In this document: piece after piece, positions 5,791-13,102 of the stretch
Layout of the letters: every line of letters begins with the position of its first letter
Position numbering within the stretch: the first letter of the stretch is position 1
Virus record (IMG/VR): IMGVR_UViG_3300042448_000406
Coordinates: 1-22,445 of that record
Direction: 5' to 3' (one strand)
DNA from: a virus
DNA length: 22,445 bases
The notes under the pieces: model-generated
Told to the model about the DNA's origin: nothing
What the model saw: only the letters and a program-made list of their open reading frames with translations
Database searches by the model: none
Translations under genes and position numbers: made by a program

Positions 5791-7324
5791 CAAGCGCAAG
5801 ATCATCATCAACAGCAACGAGAATGCAGCTGTAGCGCGAGCCATCCCCCATGCCAAGCTGTTGCGACACAACGGCGAAGACATGCTGGCCATGCCCTACG
5901 GTGTTGACGAGTCGATGGTGCTCAAGAACCTCGGCTTCAGTGTGCCCGCACCGATCTTGCAGTACTACAACTGGCCCGGTCGCTTCGCAGCGATGGAGCA
6001 CCAGAAAGAAACTGCAGCGTTCTTGACCATGCACAAGCGCGCCCTGTGCCTTAACGCGCCGGGTACTGGCAAGTCCATCAGTGCGCTGTGGGCTGCTGAC
6101 TTCTTGCTAGAAGAAGGCGTTGCACGCAAGGTTCTCATCATCGCTCCGCTGTCTACGGTCAAGGTCGTGTGGGGTCGTGAGCTCAAGCACCATTTGCCGC
6201 ACCGTTCGTTCGTTGTGTGCACGGGGACAAAGCAAAAGCGCATCGACCTGCTGGCTACGCCCGGGGTGCAGTACGTCATCATCAACCATGACGGGTTCAC
6301 TAACATGCAAGCTGAGCTGACTGGCTTCGACGTGGTGATCTATGACGAGGCGACAGCACTGAAGTCACCGAGCTCGCAACGGTACAAGATGTTCTCCAAG
6401 TGGATGACCAAGAACCAGCCGTGGCTGTGGATGCTGACGGGTACGCCCATCTCACAAACTCCCGCTGACGCATGGACGCTGGCACGGCTTGTTGATTCAC
6501 CGCAATGCCCGAAGAGCTTTACCTCGTTCAAAGACTTGGTGATGCAAAAAATCACGACGTTCAAGTGGACGCCACGACCTGACGCGTTGGAGACATGCCG
6601 TAAGGTTCTGCAGCCATCAATTAGGTTCTCACTGGATGAGTGCAAGGACTTGCCACAGACTAACTTTGTTGGCCGCAAAACTGAGTTGACCAAGCAGCAA
6701 GAGAAAGCCTTCAAGGATATGAAGGACAAGGCCGTGACAATTTTTTCAGCGGGCGAAGTGACTGCACCCAACGCAGCCGTGGTGCTGGCCAAGCTGTTGC
6801 AAATATGCTGCGGTTCAGTCATCAGCGAGACTGGTGTGATTGACATGGATGACTCAGAGAGGTACAATACACTCACTGAATTACTCACGGAGATCGGCGA
6901 CAAAGCAATCATCTTCATGCCGTTCAAAGCGTCACAGCAACGCATGTTGAGCAGGCTCACCGCAGATGGTTTCGATGTTGCAATGGTCAACGGAGACACA
7001 AGCAAAAAGGATCGTGATCAGATATTCAACGACTTCCAGCACACGGACAAGCCGCAGATTTTGTTGGCTCACCCCAAGGTTGCTGCGCACGGTTTGACGC
7101 TGACACGATCCAAGGACATCATTTGGTTTGCACCTATTTATTCACTTGAGCAGTACGAGCAAGCCAATGCGAGGATTCGTCGGTTGACAACAACTGGCAA
7201 AACGACTGTGTGGCACATCTGGGCCACCGGCTTTGAGGCAGAGCTGTACCGCAGGCTCCGCACAAAGAAAAACACACTTGCGGAATTTTTGACACTGGTG
7301 CAAGGCATCAACAGTGACGAGTAA
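5774..7324 (+). CDS. SNF2-like superfamily 2 DNA helicase
   Basis: A 516-residue SF2 ATPase. RecA-like domain 1 has NAPGTGKS (K100, Walker A), IIAPLSTVKVVW (motif Ia), VIYDEATALKSP (D191-E192, the DEAD-box variant) and LTGTP (motif III). Domain 2 has AIIFMPFKASQQRML, LLAHPKVAAHGLTLT (motif V) and YEQANARIRR (motif VI with arginine finger). The HGLTLT...QANARIRR ending is typical of SNF2-type phage helicases, which translocate on double-stranded DNA. An N-terminal extension of about 80 residues precedes the ATPase. It starts inside the VRR-NUC gene, so the two are translationally linked. A role in replication fork remodelling or recombination with the adjacent nucleases is inferred. Confidence 0.93.
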   Translation: MLVIPDKRKIIINSNENAAVARAIPHAKLLRHNGEDMLAMPYGVDESMVLKNLGFSVPAPILQYYNWPGRFAAMEHQKETAAFLTMHKRALCLNAPGTGKSISALWAADFLLEEGVARKVLIIAPLSTVKVVWGRELKHHLPHRSFVVCTGTKQKRIDLLATPGVQYVIINHDGFTNMQAELTGFDVVIYDEATALKSPSSQRYKMFSKWMTKNQPWLWMLTGTPISQTPADAWTLARLVDSPQCPKSFTSFKDLVMQKITTFKWTPRPDALETCRKVLQPSIRFSLDECKDLPQTNFVGRKTELTKQQEKAFKDMKDKAVTIFSAGEVTAPNAAVVLAKLLQICCGSVISETGVIDMDDSERYNTLTELLTEIGDKAIIFMPFKASQQRMLSRLTADGFDVAMVNGDTSKKDRDQIFNDFQHTDKPQILLAHPKVAAHGLTLTRSKDIIWFAPIYSLEQYEQANARIRRLTTTGKTTVWHIWATGFEAELYRRLRTKKNTLAEFLTLVQGINSDE

Positions 7325-7340
7325 GAAACGAGGTAACTGA

Positions 7341-7733
7341 ATGAACTACGACATTGCCGCAGAGCGGTATCTGCAGGTTCGCAAAGAGGTCGAAGACCTT
7401 GAGCGCGAACACAAAACAGCCAAGGCTGTACTTACTGAAAAACTGATAGCGCTGGAAAACTGGATGACAGCCAAAGCGCAAGAGGACGGACTGGAGACAG
7501 TCAAGACTCCTCACGGTACGGCCTACTGGTCTACCCACCACACAGCAACAGTTGGTTCTCGTGAAGAGTTCTTCAGCTTTTGTAAAGAGCACGATGCTTG
7601 GGACATGGTCGAGTCCCGTGCGTCAAAGACGGGAGTCAAGAGTTACATCGAGGCTAACGGTGCACCCCCACCCGGGGTAAATTTCTCATCGACAAAAGTG
7701 TTCAATATGCGCAAAGCGCAATCCAAGGAGTAA
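7341..7733 (+). CDS. Conserved phage protein with N-terminal coiled coil, 130 aa
   Basis: The ATG is preceded by GAGG, 16 bases after the helicase stop. Residues 1-40 form a charged coiled coil (AAERYLQVRKEVEDLEREHK onward). A small mixed domain follows with ETVKTPHGTAYWSTHHTATV, EFFSFCKEHDAWDMVESRAS and KTGVKSYIEANGAPPPGVNF. This pattern (HGTAY, then D-W, R-ASK-V-Y, PPGV) is a widespread phage family, usually sitting beside SSB-like or replication genes; I do not know a demonstrated function. Gam-like end-binding proteins share the coiled-coil start, but the C-terminal part differs, so I do not call it Gam. It is four bases from the next gene and likely co-expressed. Confidence 0.8.
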   Translation: MNYDIAAERYLQVRKEVEDLEREHKTAKAVLTEKLIALENWMTAKAQEDGLETVKTPHGTAYWSTHHTATVGSREEFFSFCKEHDAWDMVESRASKTGVKSYIEANGAPPPGVNFSSTKVFNMRKAQSKE

Positions 7734-7737
7734 ACAA

Positions 7738-8634
7738 ATGAGTAACATGATCGCAAACGTCCCAGCGCACATCGCAGCGCGTATCGCAGCCCGCCAACAA
7801 GCAGGCACCAAGTCCAGCGTAGCTTCGGCCATCGTCAGTGACGGCATCAGCATCCCGCGCATCAGCATCCGTGCTGGCCGCTATCGCCTGAACGAAGAGG
7901 GCGTTGAGACCACCGTGGGTGTCACGCTCGACACCATCATCGTGGGTGCCAACCCCCGCGTGTCCAAAGTGTTCTACGGCAAAGCCTTCGATGCCTCAGC
8001 AGAGAATGTCCGCCCTGATTGCTGGTCCAACGATGGCCTCAAGCCCGATGCAAGCATTGACGCTCCTGTACATACAGGTTGCGCTGACTGCCCAAACAAC
8101 GTGCTGGGCTCCAAGATTCTGCCATCGGGTGCCAAGTCCAAGATGTGCGCTGACCAGCGTCACCTCGCTGTTGTGGCTGCTGCTGACCCCACAAAGGTCT
8201 ACAGCTTGACCGTGCCCGTAAGCGGCATGAAAGCTCTGCGCGAGTACTTCAAGGAACTCGGCAACTACGGCATTGGGCCAGAAGAAGTCGTGACCGAGTT
8301 GGGCTTCGACGACGCTGCCAGTTTTCCCAAGATCACCTTCAAGCAGAAGGGCTATGTGCCAGAGAAAGCTATTGGCCGTGTGGATAACTTGTTGGCAAGT
8401 GACCCTGTCAAAGTGGCGACTCGTCAAATGGCCCCAACCGCTGCTGGCCCTGCGCTGGCTGCACCAAAAACACAGACTGCGATCGCCGCACCTGCAGTGG
8501 ACGATGCCTACGAGGAAGAGTCTTCAGCACCAGCGCCTGTTGTTTCCGCGCAACCCAAGGCTAAGCCCACAGTTGCCCCAGTAAAAGCGTCGGATGAATT
8601 GGCTGCGAAGCTCGACAGTCTGTTCGACGAGTAA
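7738..8634 (+). CDS. Putative single-stranded DNA-binding protein with zinc-type cysteines
   Basis: A 298-residue protein preceded by AAGGAG. The core (about residues 30-225) contains IPRISIRAGRYRL, TLDTIIVGANPRVSKVFYGK and four cysteines (C95, C115, C118, C137) with the layout C-x19-C-x2-C-x18-C, suggesting one structural zinc. From about residue 230 the chain is a low-complexity Ala/Pro linker, and it ends in the acidic peptide LDSLFDE. A folded core, flexible linker and acidic tip is the plan of SSB proteins, and a zinc-stabilised core is known in T4 gp32. The family is common in phages and is usually annotated as hypothetical or SSB. The location between the helicase and the primase fits ssDNA binding. 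The functional call is inference. The candidate promoter at 8612-8640 overlaps its last codons. Confidence 0.65.
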   Translation: MSNMIANVPAHIAARIAARQQAGTKSSVASAIVSDGISIPRISIRAGRYRLNEEGVETTVGVTLDTIIVGANPRVSKVFYGKAFDASAENVRPDCWSNDGLKPDASIDAPVHTGCADCPNNVLGSKILPSGAKSKMCADQRHLAVVAAADPTKVYSLTVPVSGMKALREYFKELGNYGIGPEEVVTELGFDDAASFPKITFKQKGYVPEKAIGRVDNLLASDPVKVATRQMAPTAAGPALAAPKTQTAIAAPAVDDAYEEESSAPAPVVSAQPKAKPTVAPVKASDELAAKLDSLFDE

Positions 8635-8640
8635 TAGAAT
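8612..8640 (+). promoter_or_regulatory. Candidate sigma70 promoter ahead of the primase block
   Basis: TCGACA (8612-8617, five of six matches to TTGACA), a 17-base spacer and TAGAAT (8635-8640, five of six to TATAAT). It overlaps the 3' end of the SSB-like gene, so transcription would begin near 8647, before the terminator at 8659-8681. It is the best plus-strand promoter-like site I found near the terminator. No start-site data are available, so this remains a prediction. Confidence 0.45.
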
Positions 8641-8658
8641 CACAGCTCATTTAGGGCT

Positions 8659-8681
8659 CCCCGGCTTAGGCCGGGGTTTTT
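8659..8681 (+). terminator. Intrinsic terminator between SSB-like and primase genes
   Basis: CCCCGGC (8659-8665), loop TTAG, GCCGGGG (8670-8676), then TTTTT (8677-8681). The seven-base, all-GC stem with a four-base loop and T-run is a textbook rho-independent terminator for plus-strand transcription. It divides the plus-strand block in two, yet only 16 bases separate it from the next start codon, so it may act as an attenuator as well as a 3' end for the upstream genes. Confidence 0.9.
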
Positions 8682-8686
8682 CATCT

Positions 8687-8691
8687 AGGGG
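8687..8691 (+). promoter_or_regulatory. Ribosome binding site that fixes the TTG start
   Basis: AGGGG lies six bases before TTG at 8698. An in-frame TAG at 8686-8688 excludes any start further upstream, and no ATG is near with its own site. This supports the rare TTG start for the primase-helicase. The site begins only five bases after the terminator T-run. Confidence 0.7.
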
Positions 8692-8697
8692 CATATT

Positions 8698-11664
8698 TTG
8701 GACACCAAACACTTTCTTACTCGCGTTTTTGCCCAGACAGACGAACTCGTTATCTGCACCCACAAGCCTGATCCATCTGGCAAGAATCCACGTGGGTTCT
8801 TCTGGAATAGAGGCTCGTTCGCAGACATCGACAGCGCCGTCGCAGCTATCAATCAGTGGGACACAGAGCCCAACACTACGGTCTACTACACAGTCGGTGC
8901 GTTTGCTGGGCACGCATACACCGATGACAACAACAAGCAAAAGTGGTATCGCACACAGGCGCATGCAACATGGTTCAGGGCACTTGCCCTTGACCTCGAC
9001 ATCGGTGCTGACAAGCCGTACCAGACACAAAAAGAGGGCTGGGCCGCTATGGTCACAGCGCTCAAAGCAATTGGCATGCCAATGCCAATGGTCATCTCAT
9101 CAGGCAACGGCATCCACTGCTATTGGCCACTTACCGACAACGTGAAAAAAGACCACTGGGTCAAGGCATCCACAGCACTGCGCATCGCGCTTGAGGAGAA
9201 CGGCGTTGAGATCGACACCACAAAAATTCACGACCCATCCATGGTGCTCCGCCCCGTTGGCACGCACCACAAGAAACAGCAACCATGGAAGGACGTCCGG
9301 TGTGTTGCGGACTGCCCAGACTACGATGCTGCTGCGCTCTTCACAACGCTCAAGCCGTGGTTCGGCAAGGTTGCCAAACTATCACCCAACCCACTTACGC
9401 CACGTGCAGGCAAGCCCAAGTCCTCAATACTCGCTGCCGTGCTCAGTAGCAACGATGTCGTCCTCGACGCAGTGGCTGAGCGATGCAACCAAGTCAAAGC
9501 TCTTGTTAATTCTGGCGGCGTTCTCGATGCCGCTGGCCGCGATGTACCTGAGCCACTATGGCGTGCTTCGTTAGGTCTGGCCAAGCACTGCACCGATGTA
9601 AGCGAAGCTGTCATCAAGCTCGCGGGTAAGCACAAAGACTTTGACCTCAACAGCAGCCTCGACAAGATCAATGGCTGGAACGGTACAGGCCCAACGACCT
9701 GCGCCAAGTTTGAGCAGCTGTGCTCTAAGGGCTGCGAAGGATGCCCGAGCCGTGGCAAGATCACAAGCCCTGCACAGTTGTCCGTGGTGACTGAGGTTGC
9801 CATTGAGACAGAGGCTGGTGAAGAAGTTGTGATGACGCTGCCGCCCACTTACGTGGTGCAGAACAATCAGATTTACCGCGAGGTGAAGATCGAAGTCGTC
9901 ACGAAGGATGCCAATGGTAACGACGTGGCGCAAGAGGTTATCGAGCTGGAGCACGTGAGCCAGTACGAGATGCACATCACTGGTGTGTACAACGACAACG
10001 AGAGCGGCAAGGCTGCATTCAAGCTGCTGGTCAAGTACCCCATGACAGGCTGGAAAGAGACAGAGCACGACATTGCAGTGCTCGCTTCCATCGGCAAAGA
10101 CTTCAGCACGTTCTTGCTGAATCGTCAGGTCTTTGTGAAGAGCATTCCCCAACAAGAAAAACTGAGAGGCTACTTAATGGATTACTTATCAATGGTGCAA
10201 AAGCAAGCACCAACAGGTCAAGACTTCGTCAGCTTTGGCTGGCAAAAAGACGGCTCGTTTATGTGCGGTGCCGCACTCCTTGGTGCTCCTCACGGCGCGA
10301 CAGACACACGCCTGCGTGGACCAGCAGCACACTTTGCAGACCTCATCGGACCACACGGCACCAGAGAGGACTGGATCAAAGGCATGGAGATGCTGAACCG
10401 TCCGGGTACCGACACGATGCGCTCAGCTGTCTTGTTGGCGTTGACTGGCATCATTGGGCCTGTGGCTGGGAACGCTTCCATCTTGGTGTCAATTTACTCA
10501 CCAGAGACGACCACAGGAAAGACCTTGTCGCTCATTGCGGCCAACAGCTTGATCGGTAGCCCTAAGCCGCTGTTTCTAAACCAGAAGGACACCATGAACG
10601 CGCTGTACAAGCAGCGCGGTGTGTTCAACAACTTGCCGTGCTGTATTGACGAGTTGACTGCAGCTGACGACAAAGACATGGCTGACATGGCGTACCAGTT
10701 GAGCATGGGGCGTGAGAAGATGTCCATGACCAAAGACCGCGAGCTGCGTGACCCTGCAACGTGGGACGGCCCGACGATAGGTTCATCCAACATATCGCTG
10801 CATCAGAAGTTTGAGGCCGCGCAGGCGGGCAACGAGCCGCTTAAAGCACGATGCCTAGAGCTACCCCAGCATGACCGCACGTTCGTCGCTACAAGGCCCG
10901 ATGGCAAGAGCGATGGCTATGAGTTCTTCGACCTCATGGCTGAGAACAACGGCTGGGCATTCCCTGAGCTGGTGCAGTTTGTGCTGGACAACGGTGGGCA
11001 GAAGAAGGCGTGGGAGTGGGCAGAGCGATCGTTCGACAAGACTTTTGGGTTTACCTTCGAGCCGCAGGAACGCTTTTACCGCACAGCCATCATCTCTTCG
11101 TGGGGCATGGGCACCATCGGTGCCAAGCTGGGCTTGTTCCCGTTTGATGTGAAGGCTACTGTTGAGTACTTGATCGAGCATGTCAAGAAGACACGCCAGT
11201 CTGCCATCGACAACAAAATTGATGTGTTCGACACCGTGGGCCAGTTCCTCGCTGAGCATAACGACCAGTTGGTGGAGTGCAAAGAGAAGTACGGCTCAGG
11301 CGTGGAGCAAGTCACTATGCCAGCACCTGAGCGTGCGGTGGCCCGGGTCAAGATTGTGTACGACGACAAGACACCCGTGATGCCGGGGAGCTTGGTCTAC
11401 ATCAACGCAGACCGCTTTCGCCAGTGGCTCAAGACCAAGCGTGACGGGCTTGACCGCGTTGAGCGGGAACTGGAAGATGAGAGCGCCCTGATTCGCCGCC
11501 GTGAGCGCGTGACCATGTTCAAGGGTTGCCCCAAGCATGCGCCGGGTCAGATGCAGTGTCTGGTTGTGAACCTGAATCACCCACGTTTCATCGACAGCCT
11601 GACGGGCACAATGGCGCGTGCACAGAGTAAGATCGCCCTTGCAGTACTAGGAGCAGTTGCATGA
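8698..11664 (+). CDS. Primase-helicase fusion: AEP-type primase plus DUF927-like helicase
   Basis: A 988-residue protein starting at TTG. The N-terminal part has archaeo-eukaryotic primase motifs: ALDLDIG (D99, D101), SSGNGIHCYWPL (H140) and VLRPVGTHHKK (R185). A cysteine cluster follows (C335, C342, C346, C349 in CSKGCEGCPSRGKITSP), the zinc element often seen between primase and helicase domains in this group. The C-terminal half holds a P-loop ATPase of DUF927 type: SPETTTGKTLS (K608, Walker A) and LPCCIDELT (D651-E652, Walker B), with TIGSSNISLHQKF after it. The protein most likely primes and unwinds DNA for the phage polymerase, replacing a separate DnaG and DnaB. The stop overlaps the next ATG. 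DNA synthesis by the AEP domain (primpol activity) is possible but cannot be judged from sequence. Confidence 0.92.
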   Translation: MDTKHFLTRVFAQTDELVICTHKPDPSGKNPRGFFWNRGSFADIDSAVAAINQWDTEPNTTVYYTVGAFAGHAYTDDNNKQKWYRTQAHATWFRALALDLDIGADKPYQTQKEGWAAMVTALKAIGMPMPMVISSGNGIHCYWPLTDNVKKDHWVKASTALRIALEENGVEIDTTKIHDPSMVLRPVGTHHKKQQPWKDVRCVADCPDYDAAALFTTLKPWFGKVAKLSPNPLTPRAGKPKSSILAAVLSSNDVVLDAVAERCNQVKALVNSGGVLDAAGRDVPEPLWRASLGLAKHCTDVSEAVIKLAGKHKDFDLNSSLDKINGWNGTGPTTCAKFEQLCSKGCEGCPSRGKITSPAQLSVVTEVAIETEAGEEVVMTLPPTYVVQNNQIYREVKIEVVTKDANGNDVAQEVIELEHVSQYEMHITGVYNDNESGKAAFKLLVKYPMTGWKETEHDIAVLASIGKDFSTFLLNRQVFVKSIPQQEKLRGYLMDYLSMVQKQAPTGQDFVSFGWQKDGSFMCGAALLGAPHGATDTRLRGPAAHFADLIGPHGTREDWIKGMEMLNRPGTDTMRSAVLLALTGIIGPVAGNASILVSIYSPETTTGKTLSLIAANSLIGSPKPLFLNQKDTMNALYKQRGVFNNLPCCIDELTAADDKDMADMAYQLSMGREKMSMTKDRELRDPATWDGPTIGSSNISLHQKFEAAQAGNEPLKARCLELPQHDRTFVATRPDGKSDGYEFFDLMAENNGWAFPELVQFVLDNGGQKKAWEWAERSFDKTFGFTFEPQERFYRTAIISSWGMGTIGAKLGLFPFDVKATVEYLIEHVKKTRQSAIDNKIDVFDTVGQFLAEHNDQLVECKEKYGSGVEQVTMPAPERAVARVKIVYDDKTPVMPGSLVYINADRFRQWLKTKRDGLDRVERELEDESALIRRRERVTMFKGCPKHAPGQMQCLVVNLNHPRFIDSLTGTMARAQSKIALAVLGAVA

Positions 11665-11849
11665 ACGTGTATGGCACTCCTTGGGAGCTAGACGAGCCCT
11701 ACGAAGTTAGCATTGCCAGAATCAAAGCCCTCGCTGCGAACGCGGGGACTCCGGGTCATAACGAATATGGACAGGCGTTGCACGCCTGTCACGGGTACAG
11801 GCACGACGCTCACTACTGGGCATGGATTTCAAACAGGGGAAACGCATGA
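11661..11849 (+). CDS. Hypothetical phage protein, 62 aa
   Basis: The ATG overlaps the primase stop and has AGGAG seven bases upstream; the stop overlaps the start of the MazG-like gene. The protein starts MNVYGTPWELDEPYEVSIAR and ends in a His/Trp/Tyr-rich part (HACHGYRHDAHYWAWISN). Three histidines, one cysteine and two tryptophans in 25 residues could bind metal or nucleic acid, but no known spacing is evident. It is a plausible small gene based on its coupling on both sides. Function is unknown. Confidence 0.65.
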   Translation: MNVYGTPWELDEPYEVSIARIKALAANAGTPGHNEYGQALHACHGYRHDAHYWAWISNRGNA

Positions 11850-12271
11850 GCATTGATTCGATCGAGTTGTGGCACCGTAGGGGTCGGCCTGACCCCACCG
11901 CCCGCGAACTGGATATTCAGATGGGATGCCACGTGGAAGAGTTTGTGGAGATGCTGGACTGCGTGCAGTTTGACGGCACATGGAACAACCTGCGCTACGA
12001 GATCAAGCTGCTGGCTGACCGCCTCAAAAGCGGGCAAGAGCACGCTGTCATCTGCGATCGCAAAGAGATGCTGGACTCGCTGGCCGATCAGATCGTTACT
12101 TCTGTGGGTGTTGGTCACTGTGCCAGCATGAAGATGACCGATGCAGTCGACGCCGTGAACCGCAGCAACTGGTCAAAGTACAACGAGAACGGCGAGCCTG
12201 TGTTCAACGAACATGGGAAAATAGCGAAAGGGCCCAACTACAAGCCCCCTGTGCTGAACAACCTTTACTGA
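11846..12271 (+). CDS. MazG-like nucleotide pyrophosphohydrolase, 141 aa
   Basis: The chosen start is the ATG at 11846, five bases after GGGGA and overlapping the previous stop; an ATG at 11822 lies deeper in the previous gene. The all-helical fold shows the HisE/MazG pattern: DIQMGCHVEEFVEMLD (paired acidic residues), KEMLDSLADQIVTSVGVG (the metal-binding ExxxD-type helix), then the conserved tail VNRSNWSKYNENGEPVFNEH and GKIAKGPNYKPPVL. This tail is typical of phage MazG-like proteins. The likely reaction is hydrolysis of a nucleoside triphosphate to the monophosphate plus pyrophosphate, which could tune dNTP pools, remove modified nucleotides or lower host (p)ppGpp. The exact substrate cannot be read from the sequence. 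Confidence 0.85.
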   Translation: MSIDSIELWHRRGRPDPTARELDIQMGCHVEEFVEMLDCVQFDGTWNNLRYEIKLLADRLKSGQEHAVICDRKEMLDSLADQIVTSVGVGHCASMKMTDAVDAVNRSNWSKYNENGEPVFNEHGKIAKGPNYKPPVLNNLY

Positions 12272-12280
12272 GGAACAACC

Positions 12281-12532
12281 ATGCCACGCGACTACAAGAA
12301 AGAGTACGCCAACTACCAAGGCAAACCCGACCAAATTGCCAACCGTGCAAAGCGCAACGCTGCCCGCTCTGAGATGGAAAAGAAGGGTGTGGTGTCCAAG
12401 GGTGACGGCAAGGACGTCGACCACAAGACGCCTATTGCCAAAGGCGGCGGCAACGGATCAGGCAATCTGCGTGCAGTGCCCAAGTCCGAAAACCGCTCCT
12501 TTGCCCGGACCAAGTCGGCCCGGATGAAGTAA
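12281..12532 (+). CDS. Small HNH-type protein, 83 aa
   Basis: The ATG follows GAGGA with a six-base gap. The protein is very basic and carries one compact HNH-like core: DVDHKTPIAKGGGNGSGNLR (D47-H48, N62) followed by VPKSENRSF (N71). The D-H...GG...NL-R...NR order is that of HNH nucleases, and phages often encode such minimal forms near packaging or replication genes. It lacks the CxxC pairs that stabilise many HNH domains, and at 83 residues it is near the lower limit, so it may need a partner. It is the last plus-strand gene; its TAA directly abuts the stop of the opposite gene. Confidence 0.75.
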   Translation: MPRDYKKEYANYQGKPDQIANRAKRNAARSEMEKKGVVSKGDGKDVDHKTPIAKGGGNGSGNLRAVPKSENRSFARTKSARMK

Positions 12533-12664
12533 TTACTTCGCCTTTGCTTTCATGGCGCAGACGCCAGCCTTCGCGCACTTGGCGGGGCTAGGGCAACCTT
12601 TGCAGGGTTTGAAGGGAGCAGCTTTTTTGCCTGCGGGGGCCATCATCTTTTTACCGTACATCAT
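12533..12664 (-). CDS. 43-aa lysine-rich four-cysteine microprotein
   Basis: On the minus strand an ATG at 12664 (a second ATG follows at once) with GGAG six bases upstream opens 43 codons ending at TAA 12535-12533. The peptide has 11 lysines, no acidic residue, and four cysteines (C21, C24, C30, C36) in the pattern C-x2-C-x5-C-x5-C within PCKGCPSPAKCAKAG. That spacing suggests one bound metal or disulfides in a tiny fold, with basic tails on both sides that could bind DNA. I recall similar peptides in other phages but know no function. It is the last gene of the minus block, so it is probably made late with the virion proteins. Confidence 0.7.
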   Translation of the reverse strand: MMYGKKMMAPAGKKAAPFKPCKGCPSPAKCAKAGVCAMKAKAK

Positions 12665-12682
12665 GGGATTCTCCAGTTGGGG

Positions 12683-12916
12683 TTAACGGTGCTTCGCGGT
12701 TTTTGCAGCTATCTTTTTGGGTTGAGCTACAAACTGTTTCCCCGCAGCTTTGCCAGCGCGTTTCGCACGCGTTGTTGCAGCATACTCAGCAGGGCTAAGA
12801 CTTTTAATTGCAGACTCAGGTAGATACCTTTCGCCCGTGTCAGATGATCGTTTTCCACTTTTGGTTCTCCAGTTCTGGTCAGTCCAGTTTTTGAGGGATT
12901 TTTGAGGGGCTTTCAA
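12683..12916 (-). CDS. Conserved small basic phage protein, 77 aa (TTG start)
   Basis: The start is TTG at 12916, overlapping the previous stop (TTGA) with AGAGA just upstream. The sequence begins MKAPQKSLKNWTDQNWRTKS and continues with TGERYLPESAIKSLSPAEYA, TTRAKRAGKAAGKQFVAQPK and a KIAAKTAKHR end. The pattern (WT-Q-WRTKSGK, GERYLP-AI, EYA-TTRAKR-G, QFV-QPK-IA-KT) matches a small family widespread in tailed phages. Net charge is about +14. No enzymatic motif is visible. DNA binding or a minor virion role is possible but unproven. It shares the late operon with the ejection-type proteins. Confidence 0.8.
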   Translation of the reverse strand: MKAPQKSLKNWTDQNWRTKSGKRSSDTGERYLPESAIKSLSPAEYAATTRAKRAGKAAGKQFVAQPKKIAAKTAKHR

Positions 12917-13101
12917 TCTCTGTACCCCCCGCCAGCGGCCTTGTATTTCTTAGCTACAAGCTGTGCCTTGCGAGCTGACCATTGGCCAGCACCAGTGCCT
13001 TGGGTTGCAGCAGCTTTCACTTGCGACACGATCCGCTTGCGCATCTCGGGCTTGGTGTAGTTGCCAGCGGCGTTGACTGTGGATTTGGGCTTGGTAGCCA
13101 T
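12913..13101 (-). CDS. Conserved small basic phage protein, 62 aa
   Basis: The start chosen is the ATG at 13101, behind GGAAG with a seven-base gap and two bases after the previous stop; the in-frame ATG at 13119 would overlap the previous gene and lacks a good site. The sequence begins MATKPKSTVNAAGNYTKPEM, then RKRIVSQVKAAATQGTGAGQ and WSARKAQLVAKKYKAAGGGY. The NAAGNYTKP-MRK and QWSARKAQ-LAK-YK-GGGY elements define a family I recall from many phages, always small and basic and of unknown function. Net charge is about +11. It is coupled to the TTG gene downstream. Confidence 0.8.
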   Translation of the reverse strand: MATKPKSTVNAAGNYTKPEMRKRIVSQVKAAATQGTGAGQWSARKAQLVAKKYKAAGGGYRD

Positions 13102-13102
13102 G

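Noticed and set aside
8594-9145. 183-residue plus-strand frame crossing the terminator
   Set aside because: It runs through the intrinsic terminator and overlaps the primase with out-of-frame, Ser/Thr-rich sequence and no recognisable domain.
12590-12630. Possible plus-strand terminator near the T6 run at 12623-12628
   Set aside because: The only upstream hairpin (AACC/GGTT) has four base pairs and is not adjacent to the T-run; the Ts encode lysines on the minus strand.
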